Source of the DNA: CAILZL01 sp963791615
GTDB lineage: Bacteria > Pseudomonadota > Gammaproteobacteria > Steroidobacterales > Steroidobacteraceae
Reading direction: 5' to 3'
Assembly (NCBI GenBank): GCA_963791615.1
Contig: CAWBTE010000006.1
Location: 1,054,001-1,118,000, forward strand
Length of the DNA: 64,000 nt
The position numbers and the translations under genes were made by a program. Below the pieces are notes generated by a model. The model was not told the origin of the DNA and made no database searches. It saw only the letters and a list, made by a program, of their open reading frames with translations. Below, one piece after another: positions 61,345 to 64,000 of this stretch (its first letter is position 1; each line of letters starts with the position of its first letter).

Positions 61345-63735
61345 ATGTCACTGAGTCCCATGCAGGCCCTGTTTCAACAAGCGCTGGCGTTGCACCAGGC
61401 CGGGCGACTGGCCGAGGCCGAAACGGCCTACCGGCAGATCATGCGCGCCGACCCGCGTGACTATCCCGCCCGCTGCATGCTCGGCCGGTTGCGTGTTGAA
61501 CAAGGCCAGCACGAGGAGGCCGAGAAGATTCTGGAGGCCGCGGTAAAAATCAACGGCCAGGCGCCACAGGGGCTCGCTTTCTACGGTGTGGCGCTGCTGC
61601 GGCTACGCAAATTCAACGAGGCAGCAGCGATGTTCGAGCGGGCCGCTGGCGCTGCACCAGGTGATCCCACACAACGACGCAATCTCGGTGATGCACTGCG
61701 CGGGCTGAAACGGTTTGAAGAAGCGCTGGCCAGTTACGATCAGGCGCTCCTGCTCAATGCACGTTCGGCAGAAATCCTGGTCTGCCGGGCTGAAACACTA
61801 CTCACACTCAAGCGCCCGACAGAAGCGCTGACCGATAGCGATGCAGCGCTGGCGATGGCGCCGAACCTGCACCCCGCTTTGATGAGTCGCGCCGCTGCAC
61901 TCGCCGCGCTGGAACGCAATGAGGAAGCCATCGTCGCTTATCGCGTCCTGCTGCGCTACAAGCCGGGCGACGTGTTTGCGCTGGGACAACGCGCACACTT
62001 GCTGGCGCTGGCCGAACGCTATGACGAAGCCATCGCCGATTTTGATGCGGCACTACGCATTGATCCACGCAAAGCCGATTTGCTCATGCTGCGCGGCATG
62101 GCCCTGGCGCAGCGCCGTCAATTTGACCAGGCCGTGGCCAGCTATGACGCCGCCATCGCGCTTGATGCAGACAGTCCGGAGACGTTTTTCAATCGTGCGC
62201 TCGCGCTGGAAGAGCTGGGACTCCATGAAACCGCTGTCGAAAGTTACGATCGGGCGCTGGCCTTGCGGCCCGACTATATCGCCGCACTGAACAATCGCAG
62301 CGGCGCGCTCGGTCTGCTGCGCCGGTTTGCCGAAGCGCGCGCGGGAATGGAGCGCATTCTGGCGCATGAACCTGACCACGTCTTCGCCTTTGGCGGTATC
62401 GCCCATTGTTTGCTCCACGCCTGTGACTGGCTGCATCGCGACGAGATCGAAGCGGGGCTACGTGAGCGCGTGTTGGCGGCGAAGACGGATATTCCGCCGG
62501 GAACGTTGCTGGGCTATCTGGATGATCCGGAACTGCAGCTTGCTTGCGCGCGCAATCACGTGAAGTTCAACGTACCTAAACAGGAAATTTACAACGGCCC
62601 CATCTACGCGCATGACCGGATCAGAATTGCCTATCTGTCGGCGGATTTTCACGAGCACCCCACAGCGCGACTGGCAGTGGAGTTGTTCGAGCGCCATGAC
62701 CGGTCGCGGTTCGACGTGACTGCCATTTCATTCGGGCCGGACGATGGCAGTGCGATGCGTGCGCGTACCAAGGCGGCCTTTGAAACCTTCCACGACGTCC
62801 GCTCAATGCGCAACGCTGAAATCGTCGCGCTGCTGCGCCGGCTTGAAATAGACATCGCGATTGATCTGAAGGGTTACACGCAAGATGCGCGCGCGATGGT
62901 ATTCGCGCAGCGCGTTGCACCGGTGCAGGTCAACTATCTCGGCTTTCCGGGCACGCTGGGAGCGGATTTCTACGACTACATACTGGCTGATGCGATTGTC
63001 GCACCGATGTCGCTACAACCGTTCTTTTCAGAACGCATTGTGCAGCTGCCACATTGCTATCAACCCAACGACTCCAGGCGCGTCATCCCGGTCAACACTC
63101 TCTCGCGTGCCGCAGCCGGCCTGCCGGAAAACGGTTTCGTATTTTGCAGCTTCAACAACAATTTCAAGATCGCACCCACCTTCTTCGATGTATGGATGCG
63201 CCTGCTCGACGCTGTTGAAGGTTCAGTACTGTGGCTGATTGAGGACAATACTGAAGCGTCAGCTAATTTGCGCACCGCAGCTGCTGTGCGCGGCATCGAT
63301 CCACATCGACTGGTGTTCGCCCCGCGTGTCTCGCCAGCTGAACATCTGGCGCGTCACCGGTTGGCGGACATACTGCTCGATACGCTGCCCTACGGCGCGC
63401 ACACTACCGCAAGTGATGCACTGTGGATGGGCGTACCGGTAGTGACTTGTCTGGGGCGCAGCTTTGCCGGACGTGTCTGTGCAAGTCTGTGTCACGCAGT
63501 TGGGCTGCAAGAACTGGTGGCGCGCGATCTGGCTGAATACGAACGTATTGCGCTCGCGCTGGCCCGCGACCCGCAACAGCTCGCAACGCTCAAGGCACAT
63601 CTGGAGGCGAACCGGATGCGCCATCCTCTGTTCGACACCACTGCCTATTGCCGCGGCGTGGAGGCGGCGTTCGAGACCATGTGGGCGCGTTATCGCAACA
63701 ATGAAACGCCAGAAGCATTTGCCGTGGCGATCTAG
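61345..63735 (+). CDS. TPR-containing SPINDLY/OGT-type glycosyltransferase (GT41-like)
   Basis: A 796-residue protein. Residues 1-~340 are TPR repeats (ALALHQAGRLAEAETAYRQI, ALASYDQALLLNARSAEILV and similar). The C-terminal catalytic half resembles O-GlcNAc transferases: RIRIAYLSADFHEHPTARLA, IDLKGYTQDARAMVFAQR, VQVNYLGFPGTLGADFYDY, FVFCSFNNNFKIAPTFFDVW and LDTLPYGAHTTASDALWMGVPVVT. It should transfer a sugar from a nucleotide donor to protein or glycan. The donor and target are unknown. No flagellin or pilin gene is adjacent. Confidence 0.9.
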   Translation: MSLSPMQALFQQALALHQAGRLAEAETAYRQIMRADPRDYPARCMLGRLRVEQGQHEEAEKILEAAVKINGQAPQGLAFYGVALLRLRKFNEAAAMFERAAGAAPGDPTQRRNLGDALRGLKRFEEALASYDQALLLNARSAEILVCRAETLLTLKRPTEALTDSDAALAMAPNLHPALMSRAAALAALERNEEAIVAYRVLLRYKPGDVFALGQRAHLLALAERYDEAIADFDAALRIDPRKADLLMLRGMALAQRRQFDQAVASYDAAIALDADSPETFFNRALALEELGLHETAVESYDRALALRPDYIAALNNRSGALGLLRRFAEARAGMERILAHEPDHVFAFGGIAHCLLHACDWLHRDEIEAGLRERVLAAKTDIPPGTLLGYLDDPELQLACARNHVKFNVPKQEIYNGPIYAHDRIRIAYLSADFHEHPTARLAVELFERHDRSRFDVTAISFGPDDGSAMRARTKAAFETFHDVRSMRNAEIVALLRRLEIDIAIDLKGYTQDARAMVFAQRVAPVQVNYLGFPGTLGADFYDYILADAIVAPMSLQPFFSERIVQLPHCYQPNDSRRVIPVNTLSRAAAGLPENGFVFCSFNNNFKIAPTFFDVWMRLLDAVEGSVLWLIEDNTEASANLRTAAAVRGIDPHRLVFAPRVSPAEHLARHRLADILLDTLPYGAHTTASDALWMGVPVVTCLGRSFAGRVCASLCHAVGLQELVARDLAEYERIALALARDPQQLATLKAHLEANRMRHPLFDTTAYCRGVEAAFETMWARYRNNETPEAFAVAI

Positions 63736-63759
63736 CGCAAGGCGCGCCTGATCGCTCCG

Positions 63760-64000
63760 TCAGATGGACGGTATCCCCACACTTGCCACAACTTCGACGG
63801 CACCATCTGACTTCACCAGCTTCAAGCCCGGCTTGACCCTGGAGTCGGTAGTCGGTGCACCACCGGCAATGACCTTGTCCAACGCCTGACCCAGTTGATC
63901 GACATACGACGGGCTGGTTAACCACTGGTGGTTACGAGCGGTGTAAAGGATGTCGTAGCGACCATCGGTTCTGGTCCGCCACTGCGCCAACGCAGCCTTG
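63760..64000 (-). CDS. C-terminal end of a protein running beyond the window
   Basis: The minus-strand frame is open from the window edge and ends at 63760 after 80 codons. It contains RYDILYTARNHQWLTSPSYVDQLGQALDKVI and SRVKPGLKLVKSDGAVEVVAS. I do not recognise the family from this piece, and the start lies outside the window. A TTG at 63990 could be read as a start but the frame continues upstream without a stop. Confidence 0.6.
   Translation of the reverse strand, partial: KAALAQWRTRTDGRYDILYTARNHQWLTSPSYVDQLGQALDKVIAGGAPTTDSRVKPGLKLVKSDGAVEVVASVGIPSI

Noticed and set aside
1..64000. CRISPR array, prophage, integron or IS element
   Set aside because: No regularly spaced direct repeats, phage structural genes, integrase or transposase were seen.

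Overview
The window reads as chromosomal DNA of a gammaproteobacterium. The gene order lolB-ispE-tRNA-Gln-prs, the hemA-prfA pair, a Lol lipoprotein-sorting protein, glnS and a NasST/NtrC-style nitrogen circuit all fit that group. The genus cannot be fixed from the sequence alone. GC is moderate, and no phage, plasmid, IS transposase, rRNA or CRISPR array is visible.

Layout. 1-6078 is housekeeping: start of prs, tRNA-Gln, ispE, lolB and a TPR lipoprotein on the minus strand, then hemA-prfA on the plus strand. 6075-10578 is a minus-strand operon with 4-nt overlaps: a PQQ-type sugar dehydrogenase, a membrane-anchored winged-helix protein and a lytic transglycosylase. 10617-15115 holds a VOC protein and a group that looks metal related: a membrane anchor, HupE/UreJ, PepSY, a TolC/CzcC-type protein cut short, and a Cys/His-rich exported protein.

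15304-23193 and 31042-39651 together make a full nitrate assimilation system. The first block is an ABC nitrate importer (nrtA, nrtB and a double-ATPase nrtC), an outer-membrane channel, the ANTAR antiterminator nasT and the nitrate sensor nasS. The second is an NNP-type nitrate transporter, nirB, an unusual fusion of a NirD-like domain to an FAD/NAD oxidoreductase, and the molybdenum nitrate reductase. Both blocks begin with the same control layout: an NtrC-like dyad, a sigma-54 -24/-12 box, and a structured leader ending in an intrinsic terminator before the first gene. NasT is the natural candidate to read through these terminators.

23367-28629 lies between the two nitrate blocks. It contains a bufferin operon (bufA precursor, MNIO enzyme bufB, bufC, DoxX, a small membrane protein) diverging from an ECF sigma factor and its NrsF anti-sigma factor. 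Two matching promoters (TGTAACC, 16 nt, CGTA) face away from each other between them, so the sigma factor probably drives both its own gene and the peptide operon. A gene for an HTTM-like membrane protein and a partner of unknown function converge on the operon.

39711-64000 is mixed: a Gcr-type membrane protein, fbp, an MFS exporter, a HemD-like protein, several DUF proteins, a diguanylate cyclase, glnS, a SIMPL protein, an EAL protein beside a cupredoxin-like protein and a porin-like barrel, an M3 peptidase, transaldolase, a ModA-like protein without a signal peptide, OsmC, and an 800-residue TPR/SPINDLY-type glycosyltransferase. Three full copies and one remnant of a ~140-bp palindromic repeat are scattered through the window. 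Their arms differ in sequence but remain self-complementary.
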